Of a stretch of DNA of 64,000 nucleotides, positions 23,391 through 34,400 are shown one piece after another. Source of the DNA: Carallia brachiata (Eukaryota; Streptophyta; Magnoliopsida; Malpighiales; Rhizophoraceae); contig JADCRB010000041.1 of NCBI GenBank assembly GCA_021464245.1, forward strand, positions 516,444-580,443. The letters run 5' to 3'. Below the pieces are notes generated by a model. That model saw nothing but the letters and a program-made list of their open reading frames with translations, ran no database searches and had not been told where the DNA came from. Both the position numbers and the translations under genes were made by a program. The stretch's first letter is position 1. Each line of letters begins with the position of its first letter.

Positions 23391-26300
23391 TTCCCCTCCG
23401 GTTGAAAAGAACTCGACTCCGTCGAGGAAGACGCCAAGTAAGCATCAAGCAACTCAGGATCCATCAATCGAAGATCATCCTCAGGAACCCAAGTAGCATC
23501 AGAGGCAGGACGACCTTTCCACTGAACAAGAAAACGTCGAAATCCTCCATGAGAAGAAGCAACGTACTCATCATCCAGGATAGTCTCAATATCCTCGGCA
23601 CGTGTAGCAAAAGTAGGCGCCTTTGGCACAGCTATACCTGCAGAGAGACTAGAAGGCAGCGAAGGAGGCTCGAAAGTGCCTCGGTGAGGTGTCAAATCCT
23701 CCACATTGAAAATAGGACTAATATTCAAGTCAGCTGGTAAATCAAGTAAATATGCATTAGGTCCAAGTTTTTCAATGATGGAGTATGGGCCAATGGCTCG
23801 AGCTTGCAACTTTTTGGGCTTATTTTTAGGGAATCGCTCAGGACGGATGCGAACCATGACAAAATCACCCACATGAAATTGTTTATCTCGACGATGTACA
23901 TCAGCAGCAAGCTTATAATCAACATTACTTAAAGCAATCTTGCGCCTAATCTCAGCATGCAGTTATGAATGTGTGTAGCAAAATTTTCAGCAGGCTCAGA
24001 AGAACGAAGATCAGGAGGAAGGGGAACGAGGTCAACAGGTGTGAGGGGTATAACCATGTACAATCTCAAATGGACTCTTACCAGTAGAACGGTTAACAGA
24101 ATTATTGTAGGCAAACTCAGCTGTTGGTAAAATCAAGTCCCAATTACCTTGTTTTTCACCCACTAGACACCTAAGTAAGTCTCCCAAACTTCGGTTAACT
24201 ACCTCAGTTTGACCATCTGTTTGAGGATGAAATGCAGATGAAAATTTTAAACAAGTCCCAAACAATTTCCAAAGTATTTTCCAAAAATAACTCACAAATT
24301 TAACGTCTCTATCAGACACAATGGAAACAGGTAAACCGTGCAATCTAACAATTTCTCTGAAAAATAATTTTGCAACATGAGATGCATCAGTGGACTTATT
24401 ACATGGAAAAAGCCATTTTAGAGAATCTATCCACAACCACAAGGATGCAATCATTACCACGAACTGTCCTAGGCAAACCAAGCACAAAATCCATACTAAC
24501 ATCACGCCAAGGTGCATGTGGAACAGGAAGTGGTGTGTACAAACCAGTGTTATGCTTTTTAACCTTAGCAACTTGACAAGTGCGACACTGTGACACAATT
24601 CTAGACACATCTCTCTTCAAGGAAGGCCAGTAAAACCTATCCTCAACAAGTGCAATGGTCTTATCCCTTCCTAAATGACCAGCTAATCCACCAGCATGCA
24701 TTTCCCAAACTAAAAAGTCACGGAGTGATGTACGTGGAATGCACAACTTATTAGCTCTAAATAGAAATCATCATGCACTACAAAATCAACATAGTCCCTA
24801 CGATTGCCATCACAAACAGACTGAAATATAAGACCAAAATCAGGACAAGTAGGGTACTCATCATGCAATCTCTCAAAACCTACAACATGAGCATGCAACT
24901 CTTGAAGAACACACACAACTCGACTCAGAGCATCAGCAGCTTTGTTTTCTATACCAGAACAATGTTTAAGCACAAAAGAATACTCATTAAGAAATTCAAC
25001 CCATTTAGCATGCTTAGCATTTAATTTCTTCTGAGAATTCAAATAACGTAAAGCTTGATGGTCAGAAAACAAAACAAACTCCTTAGGAAGCAAATAATAC
25101 CTCCAATGACGCAAAGACTGAACAACAGCATAAAACTCCTTATCATATGTAGAGTACCTTTGCTTCGCTTCATTGAGTTTTTCGCTGAAAAAAGCGATGG
25201 GGCGTCCTTCCTGACTCAGGACTCCTCCAATGCCAACTCCCGAAGCATCACAAGAAACTTCAAACACCTTATTGAAGTCGGGATGACTCAGAACGGGAGC
25301 TTCACTGATTTACTTTTTAATGTCTGTAAAAGCTATGGAAGCTTTACTAGACCACTGAAATTCTCCTTTTTTCAAGCAATCAGTAATAGGGGTCATAATG
25401 GTACTGAATCCCCTAATGAACCTCCGATAGAAGGAGGCTAAACCATGGAAACTGCGAGTTTCAGTAAGAGACTTAGGCTCAGGCCACTCTCGAATGACTC
25501 GAACCTTCTCAGGATCCGCAGCTATACCACGAGCAGAAACAATAAATCCTAAGAATAACACCTCAGACTGCAAGAATGTACACTTTTTAAGGTTAGCATA
25601 TAGTTTAGCTTCTCTAAGAGTAAGAAAAACTAACTGCAAGTGATCTAAGTGTTCTTTCTCGGACTTACTGTAGATAAGGATATCGTCAAAGTAGACCACT
25701 AGAAACCGATTTATGAATGACTTCAGAACATGAGTCATAATCCTCATAAATGTACTAGGAGCATTTGATAATCCAAAAGGCATGACTAGCCACTCATATA
25801 ATCCATCTTGCGTCTTAAACGCAGTCTTCCACTCATCCCCAGGCCGAATGCGTATCTGATGATAGCCACTACGAAGGTCTATTTTAGAATACCAACTAGA
25901 ACCAGCTAGCATATCCAACATATCCTCTAGCCTAGGAATGGGAAATCGGTACTTGATGGTGATCTTGTTTATAGCTCGACTATCAACACACATCCTCCAT
26001 GACCCATCTTTCTTAGGGGTCAACAAAGCAGGAACAGCAAGAAGGACTAGGCTATGTCGTACAAAACCCTTAGACAACAATTCTTCTACTTGCCTATTTA
26101 ACTCTTCACGTTCCTTTGGGTTCATCCTATAGTGTGGAAGATTAGGTAACTGTGAACCAGGAACTAAGTCAATCATGCTGTATGTCTCGCATGGGTGGGA
26201 GCTCCTTGGGAAGGTCATCAGGCATAATATCCACAAATTCCTTGAGTAATTTATCAAAAGCAGAAGGAAGAACAGCTCGAGGTGTGCTCGAATGTGGAAT

Positions 26301-28266
26301 AACCTCTTTGGAAACAACAACTATCAAATAGTCATTACTCCCTAACTCCCTTTCAAAGGCCTTATGATCTAAAATGTGAAGACCTTTATTGATAGAAACA
26401 GGGGGAAGAGATTTGGGTTTCGGCCTTGTGTCCTTAACAGAGGGTTTAGCTGGGTTCAGAATGATATTTTTGCCTTCATACTTAAAGACATAAGTATTCT
26501 CCCGACCATGATTGGTCACATTAAGGTCATAGAGCCAAGGACGACCTAAGAGAATATGAGCTACATCCATGGGCAGAACATCACAATAAACCTTATCCTT
26601 ATAATCACCTAATTGGATGGGCACTAAACACCGCTCAGTGACTGGTAAGGTGGTTTTATTTACCCAAGCTACACGAAATGGTTGCGGATGTGGTTCTGCC
26701 TTAAGGTTTAATCGTGAAAGAGCAGATTTCGCAACAACATTCATGGTACTCCCTCCATCAATAACCAACTTACAACTGCGATCTCCAGATCGAATGTAGG
26801 TGTGGAATATGCTTGTTCGTTTCCACGTATCATTGTCCACAACAGTAGACAAAACACACCTAACAACAGCACAATGCTGGTCATCATCCACAAAGTCCTC
26901 AATGAATTCATCATCTTCACCTGAGTACTCTAAGGGATCAACAACTTGATCTTCGCTCCCTGAGAGATCATCAGACTCCTTATCCATAATGAGAGCACGA
27001 TCGGGACAACGAGAGGCAATGTGACCCTTTTTATGGCAACGGAAACACTCAACGGAAGTGTTACTCGCACGAGATTCGGGAGCAGAGCGTATCGGACGAG
27101 AAGTGGAAGGAGTAGAGTGCAAAGAAGCGGAAGGATTGACAGGTTTGACTTGAGAAATGGAAGCAGAAGAAAAGGAGGTTTTGGTTGCACGCACTCCAAC
27201 AGAGGGGGACGAGCGCGTGAATGAAGAGGTCTTGATGTATTTCTCAACCTCTAAAGCCTTGTGATAAGCTTCTTCCAAAGAATCAGGACCAAGTAAGAGA
27301 ATCTCCTTTTGGATTTCAGGCTTGAGACCATTAACAAAACGGTTCAGAGTGAGGTAAGGATCTTCATACAATTCACATCTAAGCAAAAGCTCTTCGAATT
27401 TAGACATGTAAGCAGTAACGCTAGAAGTCATCTGCCTAAGATTTAGAAGCTGAGAATAGAGTTGACTCCTATGATATGAGGGAACATACTTAGCTTTTAG
27501 CTTCATTTTCATGACTTCCCATAGGATGATAGGAGGCTCACCTAAACGTTCAGCTCTACGAAGCTCATTCTGCCAGAATTTTCTAGCTGACCCTACCAAT
27601 TTCATCTTTGCAAATTGAACACGCTCAAAATCATTCATGTCATACCATGCAAAATAATCCTCTAAACTATCAAGCCAGTCAAGAAACACTTCAGCATTCA
27701 ATTCACCATTAAATTCAGGAGCATCTAACTTGATCTTCCTAGTGATGTCATTTGTCTGGACGTGCATGCATGTGCTGTGGCCTATGATACCTATCATGAA
27801 CTCGAGTATGCACATCATCACGCAAATCATTACGCACATCATCATGCAATTCATGAATAGGATGCTTACGTGTACCCCTAGGAACATGACGTGTAGGAAA
27901 TGCATCATGATAAAAATCATCTTCATCAATATGTCCATGTAGATTTCCATCAGGGGGAAACCTAACCGTTGGTCTCGGGGTGACTAAATTCCTAGGATCC
28001 TGCGGGTGAGGCGTAGGAAAATGGGCATTGACAGAACCCTCAACATGGGTTGCCCTAATTGGCTGTCCAACAGATTCGTCTACTGGTTGTTTGTCCAAAC
28101 GTTTTAAAATGGCATCCAGTTGGATGGACAAATTAGCAAAGTCGTTTCTAAGGCTGTTCATGTCGGACTGATAGGCAGATTGTGCGGCGTGAACTTCAGC
28201 TCGAAGCTCATCTATTTCAGAAGCGGGCTTGGTAGCAGATTTGGTTGTTTCTCGGGTATTAACCAT
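23321..28266 (-). pseudogene. Chromovirus gag-pol, multiply frameshifted
   Basis: Gag starts at ATG 28,266. It holds the retrotransposon gag domain (about 27,740-27,200) and a zinc knuckle CFRCHKKGHIASRC near 27,047. The aspartic protease has DGG in place of the usual DSG/DTG near 26,759, as in many plant Ty3 elements. RT has YFDD near 25,693, RNase H follows at 25,270-24,880, and the integrase zinc-binding and core domains at about 24,740-24,060. A chromodomain lies at about 23,590-23,438, and the frame ends at 23,321 inside the 3' LTR. Frame changes occur near 27,760, 26,180, 24,740, 24,420, 24,060 and 23,900, and there is a nonsense TAA at 25,310-25,312 between RT and RNase H. It cannot make a functional polyprotein as read. 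Confidence 0.9.
23391..23400 (-). other. Polypurine tract of the chromovirus
   Basis: On the minus strand the sequence CCGGAGGGGAA lies immediately inside the 3' LTR, the expected place for plus-strand priming. Confidence 0.7.
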
Positions 28267-28599
28267 GTTTTGGGAAAGAATTATGCTGAGATCAACACTA
28301 ATTGCAAAAAGTAATAAAAATTATAAACTACTATGATGCACACAATCAAAATAAAATATGGTGAATGAATGATAATGTCACAAGACAACAAAGGTAAGGG
28401 CAATAAAGTAAAATATGGTAAAATTAGAGGTAGTGAAAAGGTGGACAATATAAGGAACAATAAATATTGGTAATAAAATAGAAGGCAATTTGTTTTTTTT
28501 TTTTTTTTTTTTTGGACCAAACACAAATTTACTAAAATATTAAACTGACCTAAAAATTAATCAAATTTTCAACAAGAGAAAGAAAAGTATCTCAACCTT

Positions 28600-29215
28600 T
28601 AATTTAATTCTTCTGTCCAAATGCAAGAATACTGGCCGGTGAGAAATTTCCGGCGGTGGTGACAGCAGATTCCGGCGACGGTGGAACAACTCCGGCGAAC
28701 GGCAGCAGACTCCGGCAACGTCAGAAAGCTCCGGGGAGGGCTGGGAAGTGCCGTGGAAGGTCCGGCGGTGAGCAGGTGAGGCGCCGTCGGTGTCAACGAG
28801 GCCTGGACGCGGGCGGACGGTGGTCGACAACAGTGGCGCGCACGGGAAGAACGACGAACGGCGTCGGGCTGGACTCTGATCAGCGTGATAACGACGGAAA
28901 CAGCAAGATCGGACGTCGGAGAACCTTTTCGGACCAGGTACGAGGGTCGGCGATAGTCGGTGGAGCGGAAAGACGGCGGTGGCGCAAAGGTTATCCAGCA
29001 ACTTCGGGCGGTCGTGAGGGGGTGATGCCAGCTGATTTCCGGTGCGTGGTTGTCGGGGGTGGAAAGATCGGGCGTTTGTGGTGCAGGGAAAATGGGTGGC
29101 GGGTGTTGCTGGCTGCCGGCGGTGGCGAGTGCGGCGGAGGACGGCGGTCGGAGGTGGTCCGGCGAGCGGTGGTGGCGGAGACGGACAGAAGCTGATTTTT
29201 GTGTTTTTTTATGAG
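28600..29215 (-). other. GC-rich leader of the chromovirus
   Basis: Between the 5' LTR/PBS and Gag lies about 600 bp that is far richer in G and C than anything around it, built of degenerate ccggcg/tccgg repeats. It is open on both strands (179 codons on plus at 28,656-29,195; 258 codons on minus at 28,599-29,375, the latter starting inside the LTR). The low-complexity Pro/Ser/Arg translation suggests a compositional effect rather than a gene; it may be a structured leader or a captured host fragment. Confidence 0.6.
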
Positions 29216-29334
29216 TTTTTGAATGGTTTTCGAATGGTTTTCTGTGATTTTTAAGGTTAGGAACGATGGAAAACAAGTGAAGGATCGTATTTGGTATGTG
29301 ATTTAGGATCGAAACGGGTTTGGATCGAGGTTTT

Positions 29335-29346
29335 GCTCTGATACCA
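29335..29346 (-). other. Primer-binding site (initiator tRNA-Met)
   Basis: On the minus strand TGGTATCAGAGC begins 3 bases inside the 5' LTR. This is the standard PBS complementary to the 3' end of initiator tRNA-Met. Confidence 0.9.
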
Positions 29347-29349
29347 AAC

Positions 29350-29724
29350 TGATGTAGGGCGAATATGAAGAACAACCTAAGTTTAGGAATCCACCTGACA
29401 ACTAATCACTCGGGAATTCACCCGAAAAGAAACGAGAATCCACTCGAGAGAAAATTGTCTGTAATTAATATTCAATTGCATAAAGTCTGAAAAATAATAA
29501 ATGTTCAAGCTTTATTTATAGAGCTCAACAGATAAATCCTAAACAGAAACAAATAACTGCTAATCAGATAATTATGGAAATAACTGAAAAATAAACACGT
29601 AGTTAACACGTCCTAAATAAGATATAATCTAATAACTGAATAACAAATCTTATCCTACGTGAACCGAAACTTTCGGAATTTCTTTCGGGAGAAGAAATCC
29701 CTATCAGCAACTGCAACTGCATCA
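29350..29724 (-). repeat. 5' LTR of the chromovirus
   Basis: 375 bp, TGATGTAGG...CTGCATCA, followed by the TAATA target duplication at 29,725-29,729. It is the partner of 23,014-23,390. Confidence 0.93.
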
Positions 29725-31184
29725 TAATACTATGTCTAATATGACTATTCCTACATATGCACCTACCCTCTCAAGCTCGGTCATCTGTTGTGAAGAATTA
29801 ACTTTACTGCTTTGGTCACAGAAGACTATCTTTCCAGCAATTTTAGGTCCAGTAAGCTCATCCGGATTGCATATTGAATGATAAAAGGGCGTATCAGTGA
29901 CATATATATTCTGGAAATAGTATGATGGCGTTTCGATAATGAATCCGCTTTCTAGAGTCAATGTAGCAGTGAAAATCCGGTCAATTTTAGAAGCACCGAC
30001 GGTCGTGATCCAGGCTGCTCCGTCACCGATTGTGAAATAATCCCCGTCATTGCCAGCCGAACATGATACGAAAATCCCTTTCTCTATGGTTGAGAGGGCT
30101 CCAACCGCAACAGGAGCTGCGTAATAAGGTGTTTGAGGGAAGCCAATAGACATTGACAAGACGTCTACTCCACAGCAATTGCTTGATCAATTGCATATAG
30201 CACATCGGTTTTTGCGATAAGCTTGTCCTCGTCGCTTTTAAAGAGTGCCTTGTAGACGGCAACATGTGCAAGTGGAGCCACTCCTCTAGCTGTGCCTCTT
30301 GCTTGTCCGAAGCAATTTGCTCCAAACACATAGGCGCCTGCAGCTGTGGATGAGGTGTGCGTGCCATGGCCCTCAAAATCTCTTGGCGAATCGTAGTCCA
30401 CATCCGGTGGAGGAATTTTTAAGCCCGCAGCTTTGAGTCCCTTGCTAAAAGATCGAGCTCCAATTAGCTTCTTATTGCACAGGGAAGGGCTAAATGCAGT
30501 TCCGTTTTCGCACTTTCCCTTCCATTTCTTTGGAATAGGGGGCATGCCTCTATCATAATGGCTTTCACTTTCCGGCCAAACTCCAGAGTCAATGACTCCA
30601 ATAATCACGCCTTCACCATAGTTGGAACTAGGCCATAAGCCATAGTTGTGATTCAGGCCAAGAAAGCTGGTGCTCCTTGTGGTGTGTAAAGTGCCAAAGG
30701 ACTCCGCATACGTTGCAAGATGAGCTGGAGATTCCTCAATCTCGGCTAACTGAGATTTTGTCAGCCTGGCACCGAAGCCATTCAGGGCATGGCTATAAGA
30801 GTAGATCAGCATTTCTTGGTCATCAGCAGGTTGAGACAATGATTTCAGGATGGAACGGTGCCAAGTTTCGTGGGTTAAGAAAGAATCAGGCTTGTGGAAG
30901 TGGTCTAATTGGATGATGTATGTTTGAAGTTCATGGCTGTCCGTCTCTGACACTGCATAGCAGCTAACAACTAGCAGTAACAATAATTGGCGAGCCAGCA
31001 AGTGGTGGGAAATGTGTACGCTGAGAGCCATCCCTGCGTTTGTCTCTGAAGAGATTGTTGAAAACTGTCGATGAGCACAGAGATATTTATAATGCATATG
31101 ACTGACAATCCGAGGTTATAGTTGACAGGAATGTCTGAGGTCTAAAAATGAAGATAAAAGCTACGGTTCCAGATAAAAAGGAGC

Positions 31185-31350
31185 CCAAAAATACGTTCGA
31201 ATATAACTACTTAGATTTAATATGTAACTGACTGGATTTTAAGTGTAATTAAATATAAGAAATTTTTTTTTCTTATACTTAGTTGTATTTGTAATCCAGT
31301 TAGTTAGATATTAAATTTAATCAATTGTATTTGGATGTTTTTTTGAACAT
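31185..31350. repeat. Foldback element upstream of S0
   Basis: A long AT-rich inverted repeat (left arm around ttagatttaatatgtaactg, right arm around cagttagttagatattaaat, central ttctt/aagaa loop) lies about 150-320 bp upstream of the S0 ATG. Copies sit at the same distance before S1 and S2, but not before the plus-strand gene. Confidence 0.65.
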
Positions 31351-33602
31351 ATTTCTCTCTAAAAAATGTAACATTGTTAAAAAATGAATTGTGTTAGTAC
31401 GCACGATATGAGGAACAACTCGGACACTATCAGAATTGAGAACACGTTGAAAAATGAAGGAAATGCCTTTACTTGAAGGATCAATCATGGCACATGCCCA
31501 AATTGTCAGGCTTTGTTCGATTGTTCATATTAGTTGTGGAAACAACAAAAATCCTCAATTCCCATTCATTTGGGATCGATTATAATGCACTAAGTTTGCT
31601 TTGAAAAGTCTAATGGAGACATGGTATCCTCTCCCTTGCAGAAACTTCGATAAAATGTGGTGTTGACAATGAATCTATGGCTTTAATTAACTTAATGTCC
31701 ATCAAGCAAGGGCCAATCACGGACATGTGCATCCGTTAGTGATCCTCTTCATGATTGCAAGAGACACTGGAGCCGGGCACCTTTACATTTTTATATTCTA
31801 ATATATTTTATTGGGACATAAAAATTTAAGAGTAAAGAAAATATTTCTACCTCTAAGTCGAGAAATATTTATAGATTTTAAAAGATTTACAATAAAATTT
31901 ACTGATCATTTATTTATAAGAATTCTAATAATAATTAGCGATATTTGAACTTGAGATCAAACGTATTAACAATCAAATCTTCAATTATTGCACCTACTCT
32001 TATGGACTATTAAACTTTATATTCTAATATGAAACAGTACGACATATATACATCATGTGAGCGATGTAAACAAAAGATTTTTTTTTTTAAGTGCTAAAGC
32101 ATTATTCTTGCAAATGAAACATCGATTGGCCCACTTACCCGCATTATCAATGGGGTCCAATTAATCTTAGACAAAACTTGAAAAAATTCTTCTAATCGTT
32201 GATGCAGCCCAAGTTGCCAAATGAAAATATCACCCTTTCCAAAATAATAATAATAATATTCAAAAAATTGCTGAGATTCTCCTTTTAAGCTGATTTTAAC
32301 AAATTACTTGCACTACATTATCGATTTGTTCATAAAAAGTAATAATCAGAAGACAAAACTCGTTGGGGCGTAAGCACTGTATCAGAAAGAAGAAAGGATA
32401 ATTGCTCAATAAAAATGAAAATTTGAAAACATTCCACCATATTAATATTGTTTTGACAATGATATTATATATTAAAAGAAAAAAAAGGGTTCCATATTTC
32501 TAACACAACTGGTTAGAATGTTCCGTTAAAATTTTTTTATTTTATGTTTAAATTTTAGCAATTCTAATCATATTTTTTGATTTGTTGATCTCTTGTAAAA
32601 AAATTAAAATAAAAAAAGGAAATAGGGCACCCAATACTCATCTAGCTCGTGCTTGGGAATGTAAAATTCCTTCTTTGTAGAAGGAATTCCAGTAAATTAA
32701 GGGACATCCTCATATTTGAGAAGCAAATATGAAAAGAAGGAATTGGTGGGACATAGGGGCATTTTCCCACGAGTCCCCCCCCTCCCCCCAAAAAAGAAAG
32801 TTGTTGGAATAGGGTGGGATGGGGCCAGCCTGTCATTCTTTTTTTTAAAAAAATTATTTTTATTAAATTTATATTTTTGTTTTAATTATTAATTTTTACT
32901 CTTTAAAAATAAAATTTATGTTATAACATACTATTTTCTTTCTTTTTATATTTTACTTATTCACAAAAATAATATTTTAATTATTTTTTTTTACATTATA
33001 CTTTCTCAAATACAAAAAAAAATATATTCTTTCTTTATATTTGTTTCTCAAACCTTCGTCTCTCTCATATTTCTCTCTTCTACTTTTTTTTTTCAAATAA
33101 AACAAAGGTTAGGGTGCGTTACTAAATGAAAATTCAAGACTATATATATATATAAGAGTCTTGTTATGTGGACGCAAAAAAAAGAAGTAGAACGGATGGA
33201 AAAAATTTTTTTTTGTAACTCGCTGATTTATTTGTGTAATTAAATACTTAATTTTTATAATAAAAAATAAATTAAAAATACTTTTAAATTTCGTTGTAAT
33301 AATTCAACATTTCGTTTTATAAATGAGTTGGCAGGTTATATAAAATTTTTTTTCCAATCTCTTTCTCGTTCATCATATCCTTTCCACCAAAAATTTTCAC
33401 ATATATATATATTAATCAAAGCGAAAAGAAGCAAACTGATGTTTTTGTTGCATGTGCAATGACATCACATCCTCTTACGTCACTATACCAACCAGAACCA
33501 AAAAAACGCTCGAGTGAGAGGCACAAATGGAGAGAACCTTACCTCATTTTCTTTGCATACGAGGAATATTATAATATTGTGGTCCAATACACGCACGCAC
33601 AC

Positions 33603-33604
<2 letters not shown>

Positions 33605-33637
<33 letters not shown>
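33605..33637. repeat. TA-dinucleotide microsatellite
   Basis: A run of at repeats follows cacacacaaat. The same locus in units 1 and 2 (near 45,540 and 62,632) has different repeat lengths, as expected of a microsatellite. Confidence 0.85.
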
Positions 33638-33641
<4 letters not shown>

Positions 33642-34058
33642 TTGTGTGGGCCGTTTAACAGAAATCTAAGTTAAAAGCTTTCATATTCAAGTTTTAAATT
33701 TTAATTTTAAAAAAATGTATAAAATTTATAAAAATAAAAGAAAAAAAAGATAAATGAATGCGCATGACTGAAAACGTGATAGACACGCGATAATCTGAAC
33801 CGTTAGATCGTAAAAAATTAATTAAATTTTAAAAAATAAAATATAAATAAATTATTAAAAATTATTAAATTAACAGTATATTTTTTTCATATTTTCTTAA
33901 CATATCTGAATAATAATTCTCAAATAAAAGAAATTAATGTCATGGTAAAATTTACAGTCTATTAGAAAGAAAATCTACAGCAGAGAACAATGATTACTTT
34001 AACGAATCATGAGCCTAATGAAAGAACAAAAAATCTAAAAAAGCTAAACACTTGATTT

Positions 34059-34306
34059 GAGAACGCGAGGCCTTAATCTAAACTTACATAAAATTAACAT
34101 TTTAACAAAGTTTAAATCAGCGGTCAAAATGCGTATTGTGTCTCATTAACGGTCTTTATGATCATTTTAGCAGACTATTGTTGCTGTGTCTCTTTGCTTT
34201 TATGCAAATATTTTCGATGTCTTCGCATCGAATTTGTGTACGAAATTACATAATTTAATGCAATGATTTCTGTTCGGTGAAAAAAAAAAAAAGAGAACGC
34301 GAGGCC
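34059..34306 (+). mobile_element. 220-bp poly-A-tailed insertion with 14-bp target duplication
   Basis: The sequence gagaacgcgaggcc is duplicated at 34,059-34,072 and 34,293-34,306 around a 220-bp insert ending in a run of twelve A. Units 1 and 2 have only one copy of the 14-mer at this place (near 45,968 and 63,070), which proves insertion in unit 0. The insert has no visible pol III A/B boxes and no coding potential; it may be a short SINE, a LINE 3' end or a retrocopied transcript end. Confidence 0.85.
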
Positions 34307-34400
34307 ATCGCCCATCGGTCATATCATAATTCACTGGTGGGTCCATTGAGTAAAAGACAAATTTGTCACCGCCTAAATCCAGCACCCCAGGGCCATGTAT

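Larger units (their letters stand above)
23009..29729 (-). mobile_element. Ty3/gypsy chromovirus (full-length, decayed), inserted in subtilase S0
   Basis: A 6.7-kb LTR retrotransposon transcribed on the minus strand. LTRs are 29,350-29,724 (5') and 23,014-23,390 (3'), each TGATG...CATCA, flanked by TAATA at 23,009-23,013 and 29,725-29,729. The primer-binding site next to the 5' LTR matches initiator tRNA-Met, and a purine tract abuts the 3' LTR. Gag, protease, RT, RNase H, integrase and chromodomain come in Ty3 order. The two LTRs differ at roughly 15 positions by eye (about 4%), so it is not a recent insertion. The short LTRs and the chromodomain suggest a Reina-like clade, which needs a tree. 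Confidence 0.93.
22046..31031 (-). pseudogene. Subtilase copy S0, split by a Ty3 retrotransposon and otherwise broken
   Basis: The N-terminal part occupies 31,031-29,730 and the C-terminal part 23,008-22,046; the chromovirus with its TAATA target duplication (23,009-29,729) separates them inside the protease-associated region, just after the VILDIVL phrase. Catalytic Asp and His lie in the first half and the GTSMAAPHVAG Ser in the second. Besides the insertion there is a one-base deletion near 30,171-30,180 relative to S1/S2 (the AIADGVD codons), and the 3' end is altered near 22,064-22,070, giving an early TAG and losing the SPIMVATYTE ending. Unlike S1 versus S2, it also differs from its relatives by ordinary substitutions, so this is a real pseudogene. 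The ATG (31,031), signal peptide and TATA box (31,084-31,091) are intact. Confidence 0.9.
31032..34400. repeat. 5' flank of S0, copy 0 of the repeated upstream block
   Basis: This block is repeated upstream of S1 (42,532-46,080) and S2 (59,613-63,181). It contains the S0 TATA box, the promoter foldback (31,185-31,350), a TA microsatellite (33,605-33,637) and the private 220-bp insertion at 34,073-34,292. It keeps the empty sites for both the MULE-type MITE (TTTTCCCAC, 32,762-32,770) and the large MULE (ATAAATAAG-like, near 34,407). No gene is visible. Confidence 0.8.

Noticed and set aside
28656..29195. 179-codon plus-strand open frame
   Set aside because: It is antisense to the chromovirus leader, of low complexity (Gly/Arg), and explained by high GC content; no domain.
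33580..33640. CRISPR-like or regulatory array at the ac/at repeats
   Set aside because: Plain dinucleotide microsatellite with variable length between units; no spacers.
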